DNA of 22,257 nucleotides from an uncultured bacterium (GCA_902773475.1 CACYEO010000179.1:1-22257), one strand, 5' to 3'; positions 1 through 6,998 are shown, numbered from the stretch's first letter. A program made the numbers and translations. Notes: a model not told the origin generated them from the letters alone.

Positions 1-290
1 CGCAACTGCTCGCGCTCGCCGTCTGTCAAAGGACGCTTGGCGGCAAGCCGATCTTTAAGCGAGTCAATTTCCGCAATGCGTCCGCGCAGCCCGACAGGAA
101 TACCCAGAGCGCGCATCGTCCGTCCGTCGCGGGGCTTCACGACAGACTGCGGGATTTTCCACAGCTTGCCATTGCGGACAGCCCCTTCAACCTGTCCGTT
201 TTCGCAGAGAACACGCACCCTGCGGTCGGATATTCCCCACCGCCTCGCCGTTTCCTCGCTCGAACAATATACTATTCCGTCTTCATTCAT
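1..290 (-). CDS. Fic-family protein with N-terminal helix-turn-helix, 5' part only
   Basis: A reading frame starts with ATG at 290 and runs off the left end of the window, giving about 96 residues with no stop. The N-terminus (YCSSEETARRWGISDRRVRV, then LCENGQVEGAVRNG and WKIP) is a MerR-like winged helix-turn-helix. It is followed by VKPRDGR and a helical segment ending KRPLTDGEREQLR. This order is typical of Fic proteins that carry an N-terminal HTH, where the next segment is the YNSNAIEGNT inhibitory helix and then the HPFxxGNGR catalytic loop. Both would lie outside the window, so AMP-transferase activity cannot be judged. Fic genes of this type often sit in restriction or toxin islands, which agrees with the HsdS-like fragment 100 bases away. 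The upstream DNA is AT-rich compared with the rest of the window. No Shine-Dalgarno is visible. An alternative is another HTH protein that shares this N-terminal domain. Confidence 0.78.
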   Translation of the reverse strand, partial: MNEDGIVYCSSEETARRWGISDRRVRVLCENGQVEGAVRNGKLWKIPQSVVKPRDGRTMRALGIPVGLRGRIAEIDSLKDRLAAKRPLTDGEREQL

Positions 291-297
291 GCCGCAC

Positions 298-326
298 AAT
301 ATATCACATTTGCGGAATAATAGCAA
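298..326 (-). promoter_or_regulatory. Predicted promoter of the Fic-family gene
   Basis: Read on the minus strand, TTGCTA (321-326) is separated by 17 bases from TATATT (298-303), which is preceded by TGA, making an extended -10. Only seven bases lie between the -10 box and the ATG at 290, so transcription would start at or next to the start codon and the mRNA would be nearly leaderless. This is a pattern call only. Confidence 0.5.
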
Positions 327-372
327 CGGCGATTTTGAGAATCATCGCAAACATATCATTCCGAAAAGAAAA

Positions 373-507
373 AGAACCAATAGAGCAGTCTATGAGAAGT
401 TCAAGGACGGCACCATCAAGGGCATCTCCGGCGAGATTCCGTTCGAGATTTCAGATGGCTCGTTTGTCATGAGACGCGAGACGGGAGACGAAAAGAGAGA
501 CATATAG
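373..507 (+). pseudogene. hsdS: Fragment resembling type I restriction specificity subunit (HsdS)
   Basis: In one plus-strand frame, positions 388-459 read VYEKFKDGTIKGISGEIPFE followed by ISDG. This closely resembles the conserved segment that precedes a target-recognition domain in many HsdS proteins, usually of the form YxKFxDGTVKxIxxEIPFEIPxGWxWxRL. The match stops just before the WxWxRL part. The frame ends at 507, and nothing resembling the rest of HsdS, HsdM or HsdR follows. The piece is therefore read as a decayed or rearranged remnant rather than a working gene. The same frame continues upstream to 37, but that part is antisense to the Fic gene and is not coding. The DNA around 281-380 is about 37% GC by my count, well below the neighbouring genes, which suggests transfer. 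Confidence 0.5.
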
Positions 508-752
508 ACGATAGACTTGTCGTACTCATGTCTCGTGTCCCGCATATCGCGCCGATCGACCCCTCGCGCAAAAAACGAACGCCTTTCCGCATTCTTTGAA
601 CGCCTCCGCTCTTCCTGTCCGTCGTCCGCCTGCCGGGGCGTGGAAAAATCGCGGCCGGCACAAACTGTCCGGAGGCGGAAAATCCTATGACATGCCGCAA
701 GGAATGACATGACTTTCGCAAATCGCGCGGCTGCCACAGCGCGGGGGCTTTT
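508..752. other. Intergenic stretch with no supported gene
   Basis: No reading frame here shows recognisable protein features or a plausible ribosome-binding site. Frames on the minus strand are arginine/serine-rich shadows. The left end carries the inverted repeat GAGACAT (497-503) / ATGTCTC (528-534), which extends imperfectly outwards to about 482 and 542. Otherwise I see nothing until the promoter near 753. Confidence 0.5.
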
Positions 753-783
753 TGCTATAATAGACGCCTGTTCTTCCAAGGAG
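751..783 (+). promoter_or_regulatory. Extended -10 promoter and ribosome-binding site of the AICAR transformylase gene
   Basis: TTTGCTATAAT spans 751-761: a consensus TATAAT (756-761) with the TGn extension. No good -35 box is seen (CTGCCA at 731-736 is the nearest, 19 bases away), as is common for extended -10 promoters. AAGGAG at 778-783 lies five bases before the ATG at 789 and fixes that start. Confidence 0.7.
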
Positions 784-788
784 AGAAA

Positions 789-2087
789 ATGAAAGACCTC
801 AAAGCCGCGTACAGAACCATAGAGCGCGACCATTTCGCGCCTGAGATGGAAATCAGTTTCATTGACGGGGACAAGCGCCAGACTTTCCGCTACGAGAAAG
901 TGACGTGGAACATCGGCGGCGAGGAGAAAGGCCTCCGCTACGGGGAAAACCCCGGCCAGGAAGCCGCCCTGTACCGCCTTGCAAACGGGAATCTCGTACT
1001 CGGGGAAGTGGAAATGCTTTCCCCCGGTGCGCCGCTCGCTTCCGTTCCCGAACTTCTCCAGAGCGGCAAGCACCCCGGAAAGACCAACATCACCGACGCC
1101 GACAACGCACTGAACATTCTGCGCTACCTCATGGAAAAGCCCGCCGCGGTGATCGTGAAGCACAACAATCCGTGCGGCGTGGCGCTCGGCTCCTCGCTCG
1201 CCGAAGCATACTTCCGCGCAAACAAGGCCGACCGTCTGGCCGCGTTCGGCGGATGCATAGCGCTAAACCGCGAATGCGACATCGAAACCGCGAAACTCAT
1301 AGTGGAAAACTACGCCGAGGTGGTTGTTGCGCCGGAGTTCGCGCCCGGGACGATGGATCTTTTCGCGACAAAGAAGAACCTGCGCGTCTTCCGCATCGGC
1401 AACATGTCCAGACTGCGCGACTACGTGGCTAAACACGTGGTGGACTTCAAATCGCTGATCGACGGCGGCATAGTGGCGCAGACATCCTTCTGCGCGAACG
1501 CGCGCAGGCCGGAAGACATGATGCCCGCCGCCGCCACGCGCAAAATCGTCGACAAAGCGACCGGCGCGGAAACGTTCGAAGAACACAAGATCGCGCGTCT
1601 GCCCACGGCGAAAGAATACGAAGATCTCGTTTTCGGATGGCTCGTCGAGGCTGGTGTCACATCCAACTCCGTGCTCTATGTGAAAGACTGCGCGACTGTC
1701 GGCATCGGAACAGGCGAACAGGACCGCGTGGGCGTGGCCGAAATCGCGCGCGACAAGGCGTACACGAAACACGCCGACTGGATCGCGTGGGAGAAGTACG
1801 GCAAGCCGTACAACGACCTGCGCCTCGCCTTCGGCGAAGAAGACGGCGCGAAAAAGCAGGCCGGAATCATGGAGCAGACGCGCGCCGAGAAGGGCGGTCT
1901 GCCCGGCTGCGCGATGGTCTCGGACGCATTCTTCCCGTTCCGCGACGGCGCGGAAGTGGGCATACGCGAAGGAATAACTTCGATAGTCCAGCCCGGCGGC
2001 GCGATCCGCGACTGGGACGTGATAGACTGCTGCAACGCGGCGGGGGTTGCCATGGTGTTCACCGGGCAGCGCTCGTTCAGGCACTGA
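789..2087 (+). CDS. purH: Stand-alone AICAR transformylase (C-terminal half of PurH)
   Basis: This 432-residue protein matches only the formyltransferase domain of PurH. That domain transfers a formyl group from 10-formyl-tetrahydrofolate to AICAR, the ninth step of de novo purine synthesis. The domain entry motif LRYGENPGQEAALY is at residues 49-62. The catalytic VKHNNPCG motif (Lys and His) is at 123-130, and the protein ends with the family-typical AMVFTGQRSFRH. Bifunctional PurH is usually about 510-530 residues, with an MGS-like IMP cyclohydrolase domain of about 200 residues in front. Here only about 45 unrelated residues precede the transformylase, so ring closure to IMP must come from another protein. 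The start is supported by AAGGAG at 778-783 and an extended -10 promoter. The gene is followed 42 bases later by etfB on the same strand, with no terminator seen. Identification is firm; the single-domain state is directly visible. Confidence 0.92.
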   Translation: MKDLKAAYRTIERDHFAPEMEISFIDGDKRQTFRYEKVTWNIGGEEKGLRYGENPGQEAALYRLANGNLVLGEVEMLSPGAPLASVPELLQSGKHPGKTNITDADNALNILRYLMEKPAAVIVKHNNPCGVALGSSLAEAYFRANKADRLAAFGGCIALNRECDIETAKLIVENYAEVVVAPEFAPGTMDLFATKKNLRVFRIGNMSRLRDYVAKHVVDFKSLIDGGIVAQTSFCANARRPEDMMPAAATRKIVDKATGAETFEEHKIARLPTAKEYEDLVFGWLVEAGVTSNSVLYVKDCATVGIGTGEQDRVGVAEIARDKAYTKHADWIAWEKYGKPYNDLRLAFGEEDGAKKQAGIMEQTRAEKGGLPGCAMVSDAFFPFRDGAEVGIREGITSIVQPGGAIRDWDVIDCCNAAGVAMVFTGQRSFRH

Positions 2088-2129
2088 AACCGCAGGCGAA
2101 AACCAGAAACAAGGCACTGTGCTAAAACC

Positions 2130-2936
2130 ATGAAACCGTTGAACATCATCGTGTGCGGGAGCATCGTCCCCGACCCCCTCCAGACTCTCGAACCCGTGGA
2201 GACGCCGCAAGGCCCGGCGCTCAAGAACGAACAGATGCTGCCCGCAGTGCTCGATCCGTGGGCGGCATGCGCGCTGTACGAAGCCGCCCATCTCGCGGCA
2301 TCCACGCCAGGCTCGCAGGTGACGCTCGTTTCCGCAGGCCCCGCGCCCAAACTGCGCCAGCTGATGATGAGCGTGGCGCAGAAGGCACCGTTCGCGCTCG
2401 TGGCGGTGAACGCGCCCGCAGGCGGCTTCGCCGACGCGCGCGCCACTGCTGCGGAACTCGCCAAGGCGATCAAGGCTATCCCGGGGCTCGACATGTCAAA
2501 CGTCCTCCTTTTCGGCGGATGCTCGTCCGCCGCGCGCGACGCCGGCGTTACGATGCAGTTCCTCGCCGAAGAACTCGGGATATCCGAGTTCTTCCAGGCG
2601 GTCGATGAATTGAAATTCTCGGAAGACGGCTCCTTTACGGTCCTCGAACGCATCGAGGGCGGCAGCTACCTGAAAAGTTCGTGCAAGACGCTTCCCGCCG
2701 CGATCGGCTGGGCCACCGGCTCCCTGCCAGAGCCGCCAAACAATCCGCGCACCGGCATGATGAACATGCCGAAGATCATGGCCGCGCTCGCGAAGGCGCA
2801 GCCGGCGGCTCCGGCGGCGGGCGGCGCAAAATACCTTAAGACCGAAATACCCTCGTCCAAGCGCGACACGCGCATCGTGAAAGACATGCCGGAAGAGGAA
2901 ATCGCGCGCGAAATAGTCCAGTGGATCCGCGGCTGA
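2130..2936 (+). CDS. etfB: Electron transfer flavoprotein, beta subunit
   Basis: The 268-residue product begins MKPLNIIVCGSIVPDP, the usual EtfB start. It carries a Rossmann-like fold through the segments AVLDPWAACALYEAA, GSQVTLVSAGP and DMSNVLLFGG, and ends with the EtfB C-terminal pattern, including a segment like PNNPRTGMMNMPKIMAALAK before the final helix. EtfB binds AMP structurally and, with EtfA, moves electrons between dehydrogenases and a quinone or ferredoxin/NAD partner in the cytoplasm. Length is normal (about 250-270). The start at 2130 has no clear Shine-Dalgarno; the best purine run is about 15 bases upstream. etfA follows after 20 bases, so the two subunits are co-expressed. 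No acyl-CoA dehydrogenase, ETF:quinone oxidoreductase or Fix genes are nearby, so the electron donor and acceptor cannot be named. Confidence 0.88.
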   Translation: MKPLNIIVCGSIVPDPLQTLEPVETPQGPALKNEQMLPAVLDPWAACALYEAAHLAASTPGSQVTLVSAGPAPKLRQLMMSVAQKAPFALVAVNAPAGGFADARATAAELAKAIKAIPGLDMSNVLLFGGCSSAARDAGVTMQFLAEELGISEFFQAVDELKFSEDGSFTVLERIEGGSYLKSSCKTLPAAIGWATGSLPEPPNNPRTGMMNMPKIMAALAKAQPAAPAAGGAKYLKTEIPSSKRDTRIVKDMPEEEIAREIVQWIRG

Positions 2937-2956
2937 ACAGGGAAAGGAACGTGCAA

Positions 2957-3883
2957 ATGAAAATACTCGTACTTGTACACAACGGGCCGGACGGCAAGAT
3001 CGCGAAAGCCGCGCTCGAAGCCGTCGGCGCGGCGCAGTCTCTCGGCGGGGAGATTTCGGCTGTGAATCCGGTCGGAGACGTTCCGCTCCATTCACTGGAC
3101 GTTCCGGCGCTCGCGACTGCGATAAAATCAAGCGGCGCGGACATCGTGATCGCGCCGGGGACTTCGCGCTTCGCGCGCTCGCTGCCTGCGGCGGCGTTCC
3201 GCGCGGGGGCGGAAATCGACACGCACATAACAGCGGTGTCGAACGGACCGGAAGGCGTGACAGCCCAACGCTGGGCGTACCGCCAGCGCATACTCTGCAC
3301 GATAACGCGCTCGGCCCGTCCCTGGGTGCTGATGACGGACTGCGGCGTGTTCGCCCCGGCGGAAGAAGGCTCGTTCACAGTGGAGAACGCCGCGCCGGTG
3401 CAGGCGACGGCATCTTCCGAATGCCTCGGCACGCAGGCGGCAGTCGCCGGCGAACAGACCATCAGGCCGGACGCCGAAGTCCTTTTCGTGGCAGGCGCGG
3501 GATGGACCAAGAAGCAGGCCGACGGTGCGACACATCCGGGGGAGGCGGCCGCTCTCATAAAAGACTTCCTTGCGGCCTCCGGCGCTTCGCTCGGAAGTTC
3601 AAAGAGTCTGGTGGAAATCGGCGACGAAGCCAAAGAAGCGTTCGGATTCATGAGCCACATGAACCAGGTGGGGCAGACCGGCGCGACGCCGCGCCACAAG
3701 AAAGGACTTTCCACATGCTGCCACGGCGAAGAGCCGCACGTGGTGGGATGGCGCTTTATAACCGAGCGGCGGGCCGTCAACATCGACGCAAACTGCGGCT
3801 GGGCGCAGGGCAAGGCCGACGTCCTGTACGTGGCCGACGCTTTCAAAGTAATGTCCCTTGTCAACGGAATGCTCAAGCCATGA
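2957..3883 (+). CDS. etfA: Electron transfer flavoprotein, alpha subunit (divergent)
   Basis: This 308-residue protein starts at the ATG at 2957, eight bases after AAGGA (2944-2948). A start at 2921 would overlap etfB and lacks such a site. The N-terminal domain (MKILVLVHNGPDGKIAKAAL) is typical of EtfA, and VNQVGQTG-like NQVGQTG (residues 236-242) marks entry into the FAD-binding C-terminal domain. After that the sequence is unusual. The normal APELYIAVGISGAIQH and VAINKDPxAPIFxxADYG blocks are only faintly recognisable, as RHKKGLSTCCHGEEPHVVGW, AVNIDANCGW and ADVLYVADAFKVM. The position next to etfB and the matching halves make EtfA the best call, but FAD binding may differ from the textbook case. 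The stop codon overlaps the next start (ATGA), implying translational coupling with the GtrA-like gene. Confidence 0.82.
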   Translation: MKILVLVHNGPDGKIAKAALEAVGAAQSLGGEISAVNPVGDVPLHSLDVPALATAIKSSGADIVIAPGTSRFARSLPAAAFRAGAEIDTHITAVSNGPEGVTAQRWAYRQRILCTITRSARPWVLMTDCGVFAPAEEGSFTVENAAPVQATASSECLGTQAAVAGEQTIRPDAEVLFVAGAGWTKKQADGATHPGEAAALIKDFLAASGASLGSSKSLVEIGDEAKEAFGFMSHMNQVGQTGATPRHKKGLSTCCHGEEPHVVGWRFITERRAVNIDANCGWAQGKADVLYVADAFKVMSLVNGMLKP

Positions 3884-4620
3884 GCGGAGAAGAAAAAGAC
3901 AACAAGGCGGAAAAGCCCTGCGAAGCGCAGCCCGCTCCGGAAAAGACGGGCGGAGAACGGAACGCGCCGCCGGACGGCGCCGCGCCCGCGAACGCCGCGC
4001 AGCCTGGAAACAGCGCGCCCGGAAGCGCATCCGGCCCCCAGACGCAGAAACGCGAGGAACGCGCGGAGGACGAGGGGCGGAAGTTGAACGCCGGCAAGCC
4101 GGAAACCGCGTGGGGAAGGGTCCGCTGGCTGATGTCGAACGAGCGCACGGGAATGGTGCAGTTCGTGAAATACGCTATCGTAGGCGGATTTACGACGCTT
4201 CTGAACTTCACGATATTCATGATTCTCGCGATCACGTGTCTGAAGTGCCTCACCGAAGCGGAAAGTTCAAAGACGTTCCTCGGGATTTCCTTCGATTTCC
4301 CGCATGTAGGCGCGGACTATCCCAACTGGCTCAGAGCGTTCAAGAGCGTAGTCGCAAGCGCGATCGGGTTCGGCCTGTCGAACATCCTGTGCTGGCTGCT
4401 CGACCGCTGTTTCGTATTCAAGCCCGGCAGGCACAAGATATGGCGCGAGCTTCTGTTCTTCGTATCGGTGGCGGGCGCCGCCTGGGCGTCGGGTTCTCTG
4501 ATACAGTGGATTCTCATACGCTATGCGGACAGCCCCACTCTGCCCGCCTTCGCCGCGAACATCGTCACGGCGGTGCTCATGAACTTCCTAATGCGCAAAT
4601 TCTTCGTGTTCAAGAGGTGA
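3880..4620 (+). CDS. GtrA-family membrane protein with long disordered N-terminus
   Basis: The 246-residue protein has about 75 hydrophilic, low-complexity residues rich in Glu, Lys, Ala, Pro and Gly, then about 170 residues with four predicted membrane helices near 95-120, 155-178, 190-212 and 223-240. The pattern FVKYAIVGGFTTLLNF at the start of helix 1, the LLDRCFVFKPG loop and the closing NFLMRKFFVFK are the hallmarks of GtrA. Members of this family are thought to help flip or modify lipid-linked sugars in the inner membrane. Typical GtrA proteins are 120-160 residues, so both the leader and a loop of about 35 residues between helices 1 and 2 are longer than usual. The start overlaps the etfA stop by four bases. 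The true start could be internal, but no better one with a ribosome-binding site is visible. Confidence 0.82.
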   Translation: MSGEEKDNKAEKPCEAQPAPEKTGGERNAPPDGAAPANAAQPGNSAPGSASGPQTQKREERAEDEGRKLNAGKPETAWGRVRWLMSNERTGMVQFVKYAIVGGFTTLLNFTIFMILAITCLKCLTEAESSKTFLGISFDFPHVGADYPNWLRAFKSVVASAIGFGLSNILCWLLDRCFVFKPGRHKIWRELLFFVSVAGAAWASGSLIQWILIRYADSPTLPAFAANIVTAVLMNFLMRKFFVFKR

Positions 4621-4622
4621 CG

Positions 4623-5225
4623 ATGGGGAAGAAACTCTGCATCATCGCGGCGGCAATCCTCGGAATCGCGCCGGTTGCGGCCGCCGCCGACGCGGCGTTC
4701 GGCGGATGGGACGATTCCGCCGAATGCATAGACCCCTGGTACGCCGGGACCGGAGCGCAGATCCTGCTGCCCGGCTCCGGACTGAAACTAGACAAACCGT
4801 ACGCGCAGTCGCTTTTCGCCGGAATGCAGCTGAGCGACGCGTGGGCGGTGGAGTTTTCGGGGCTGTGCGCGCCGAACGCGACCATGCGCGGCGTGGGCGG
4901 ATCGTCCGCCGTGTGGGGCGCCGGGACGCGCGCGCTGTGGTATTTCGGCGGAGATCTCATCGGATACGAACGCTTCGCCCCCTGCCTCAGCTTCGGCGCG
5001 GAGGCGTACGGCGCGCGGCGGTTCGGATTCGCCGGCGGCAAGAGAGCCGCCGGCGGACCGTCGGCGGGAATCATGTTCTACTGGCACCTCGACGACAGCT
5101 GGTCGCTCCGCGCCGGCGCGCGGATGTCGTTCCTGTGCGGCTCGCGCGTGGAAACGGTTGCGTGCGCCGGAATCGGCCTCGCGTATTCGTGGGGCGGCAG
5201 GAACGACGACCTGAAAAACGACTGA
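4623..5225 (+). CDS. Exported small envelope protein, probable beta-barrel
   Basis: This 200-residue protein has a clear signal peptide: a positively charged MGKK, a hydrophobic stretch to about residue 20 and an AAA-type cleavage site near residue 22. The mature part alternates short hydrophobic and glycine/aromatic segments, as in LWYFGGDLIGYERF, PSAGIMFYWHLDD, WSLRAGARMSFLCG and GIGLAYSWGG. This looks like amphipathic beta-strands of a small outer-membrane barrel. There is no terminal aromatic residue, and five cysteines are scattered through the mature region, which is unusual for a barrel. The gene begins two bases after the GtrA stop, within an operon that continues to the LptF/G-type permease. 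I do not recognise a named family, and the function is unknown. Confidence 0.72.
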   Translation: MGKKLCIIAAAILGIAPVAAAADAAFGGWDDSAECIDPWYAGTGAQILLPGSGLKLDKPYAQSLFAGMQLSDAWAVEFSGLCAPNATMRGVGGSSAVWGAGTRALWYFGGDLIGYERFAPCLSFGAEAYGARRFGFAGGKRAAGGPSAGIMFYWHLDDSWSLRAGARMSFLCGSRVETVACAGIGLAYSWGGRNDDLKND

Positions 5226-5235
5226 TGCCACCGCG

Positions 5236-6447
5236 ATGGACACGCTGCGGAAATACGTTTTCTCCTCGTTCCTGACAGCTTTCCTGCTGTCGTTTCTCGT
5301 GCTTACGTTCGTGCTCACGATAGGCCTGCTCGTGCAGATCGTGGGATTGATGCTGCGCGGCCTGCCCATATCGCAGGTCATTCGCTTCATCTGCATCGGA
5401 TTCCCCGAAACCATGCAGTGGACGGTGCCGCTTTCTCTGCTTGCTTCTTCCGTGCTCGTGTTTTCACGGCTTTCGGCCGACAGCGAAATCGCTGCAATGC
5501 GCGCGTGCGGCGTGAACATAGTGCGCGTGGCGATGCCGCCCGTGCTGTTCGCGGTTTTCTGCACCGCGCTATGCGCCTGGGTGAATTTTGAAATCGTTCC
5601 GCGCGCGCACACCATGCGCAGGCAGCTCAAATCCTCCGTAAACGTGGAAACCGCCGTAAACCTGCTGGAACCGGGCCGCATGATAACGGATTTCCCCGGC
5701 GTGAAACTGTACTTCGAGAAGAAAGACGACGAATCGAGCAGAATCCTGTACGGCGCGAGCGCCTACGAAACCACCGACCCCAAATGCCCGCGGTACATTT
5801 CCGCGTCCAAGGTGCAGGTGTTCCAGGACGGCGCGGATGTACAGCTGGACATGTACGGCGTGACGATAAGCCCGATAGACGAAAAGACCCCCGGAACGGC
5901 GCGCATCGGACGCTTCAGCCAGACCTTCACAAACGTGCTGAAGACCACCAAATATTTCCTGCGCGAAAAAGATTTCCGTTTCCGCGACATAATCGAACGC
6001 ATCGGAAAGGCCGACGCCGATGTCGCCAAGACCGAAGCGGAAGGTCCGGCCGCGTTCAAAAAGATCATCGGCAAGGAAATAGTAGACGGCAGCGGGGCCG
6101 CCGCGGCGCCAGACGCCCCGGACGCGGAGGAGGCGTGGCGCAAAACGCTGAAGGCGCAGAAAAAGTGGGCGTCGGAGTTGAAAGTGGAATTCATGAAACG
6201 CATAGTCGCTGCGACGGCATCGCTGTGCTTCGTGCTCATAGGCATACCCCTCGGGATAAAATCCCAGCGCAAGGAGTCTTCGGCGGGAATGGGGCTTGCG
6301 CTTCTCGTGGCGCTCGGCTTCTATCTTTCACTGATACTGGCGACGAGCATGGGGAAATATCCGGCGGCCCATGCGCACTGGCTGATATGGATTCCGCCCG
6401 CGGCTGGCATGTACCTTGCGTTCAGGCTTATCCGCAGACATCTATAG
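5236..6447 (+). CDS. LptF/LptG-family permease (YjgP/YjgQ)
   Basis: The 403-residue protein has three membrane helices near the N-terminus (about 13-38, 55-77 and 100-120), a large extracytoplasmic domain, and three helices at the C-terminus (about 322-338, 352-370 and 382-398). The LSADSEIAAMRACGVNIVRV segment after helix 2 is the conserved signature of the LptF/LptG family. These permeases form the inner-membrane part of the LptBFGC machine that extracts lipopolysaccharide and passes it to the periplasmic bridge. Which of the two paralogues this is cannot be told from sequence reading alone, and LptB, LptC and LptA are not in the window. Around residues 285-310 lies an Ala/Asp-rich stretch (AAAAPDAPDAEEAWRK) just before the second membrane block, longer than normal linkers. 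The gene starts 10 bases after the preceding stop without a strong ribosome-binding site. Confidence 0.88.
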   Translation: MDTLRKYVFSSFLTAFLLSFLVLTFVLTIGLLVQIVGLMLRGLPISQVIRFICIGFPETMQWTVPLSLLASSVLVFSRLSADSEIAAMRACGVNIVRVAMPPVLFAVFCTALCAWVNFEIVPRAHTMRRQLKSSVNVETAVNLLEPGRMITDFPGVKLYFEKKDDESSRILYGASAYETTDPKCPRYISASKVQVFQDGADVQLDMYGVTISPIDEKTPGTARIGRFSQTFTNVLKTTKYFLREKDFRFRDIIERIGKADADVAKTEAEGPAAFKKIIGKEIVDGSGAAAAPDAPDAEEAWRKTLKAQKKWASELKVEFMKRIVAATASLCFVLIGIPLGIKSQRKESSAGMGLALLVALGFYLSLILATSMGKYPAAHAHWLIWIPPAAGMYLAFRLIRRHL

Positions 6448-6503
6448 CCCGGCCGCCCGCCGGAACCGAATCCGCGGCTTGCGGCTGGAAAAAACACGAG
6501 GCA

Positions 6504-6530
6504 TTTGATAGAATCGACGCAACGAAAGGA
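6504..6530 (+). promoter_or_regulatory. Extended -10 promoter and ribosome-binding site of the repeat protein gene
   Basis: TTTGATAGAAT at 6504-6514 is an extended -10 element (TGn before TAGAAT). A weak -35-like CTGGAA lies at 6485-6490. AAAGGA at 6525-6530 is nine bases before the ATG at 6540. The element closely resembles the one in front of the AICAR transformylase gene. Confidence 0.55.
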
Positions 6531-6539
6531 CTCGCAAAA

Positions 6540-6998
6540 ATGAAAATGAAAATGCTCTTGACGGCCGCACTCCTCGCGGCAATGCCGGTTGCGGCCTCCG
6601 CCGCTGAAAAACAGAACAACAGCGACGGCGGGCTCTGGCTTCCGCTGGGTCTGTCGATAATCGCGCCGCCGGTGCAGCTGCCAAGCCCGTCGCATACCGT
6701 AGCCGGCGGCATGATCAACCTGGGGTACGGCCAGATTCAGAACATCGCCATACTCGATGCCGGGATAGCAAACAATGTCACCGGCACGATGGCGGGACTG
6801 GAAGTGGGCGCAGTGAACATCGCAGAAAACGCGTACGGCGTGCAGGCTGGAGCGGTAAATGTCGCAAGCGTCACGGTCGGAGCTCAAATCGGAGTGCTGA
6901 ATTTCACCGGCGAACTCCACGGCATCCAGATCGGCGTGCTCAATTTCAGCGACTCTGGCGGCGCGCTCGTCTTCCCGATAATAAACATCGGCTTCTAA
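6540..6998 (+). CDS. Secreted protein of 14-residue repeats (LA_2272-type surface repeat)
   Basis: The 152-residue protein starts with a signal peptide (MKMKM, a hydrophobic core, cleavage near ASA-AE at about 22). From about residue 76 to the end it is built of tandem 14-residue units. Each has the form G-(A/V)-(V/L)-N-(I/V/F)-five residues-G-(V/A/I)-Q-(A/I), and units begin at Gly90, Gly104, Gly118 and Gly132, with weaker copies on each side. Such strictly spaced repeats suggest a repetitive beta-strand or beta-solenoid structure at the cell surface. The pattern resembles the short repeats of proteins annotated as LA_2272 surface-repeat proteins. Function is unknown. Its own promoter separates it from the LptF/G-type gene; the next gene is convergent. 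Two alternative starts (codons 1 and 3) are possible; the first is better spaced from AAAGGA. Confidence 0.78.
   Translation: MKMKMLLTAALLAAMPVAASAAEKQNNSDGGLWLPLGLSIIAPPVQLPSPSHTVAGGMINLGYGQIQNIAILDAGIANNVTGTMAGLEVGAVNIAENAYGVQAGAVNVASVTVGAQIGVLNFTGELHGIQIGVLNFSDSGGALVFPIINIGF

Noticed and set aside
37..372. Plus-strand frame running from 37 into the HsdS-like fragment as one 156-residue gene
   Set aside because: Its first two-thirds is antisense to the Fic gene and shows no protein-like pattern; only the last part resembles a known family.
1263..2653. Two minus-strand frames of 342 and 325 residues
   Set aside because: Antisense to the AICAR transformylase and EtfB genes, whose family motifs are unambiguous.
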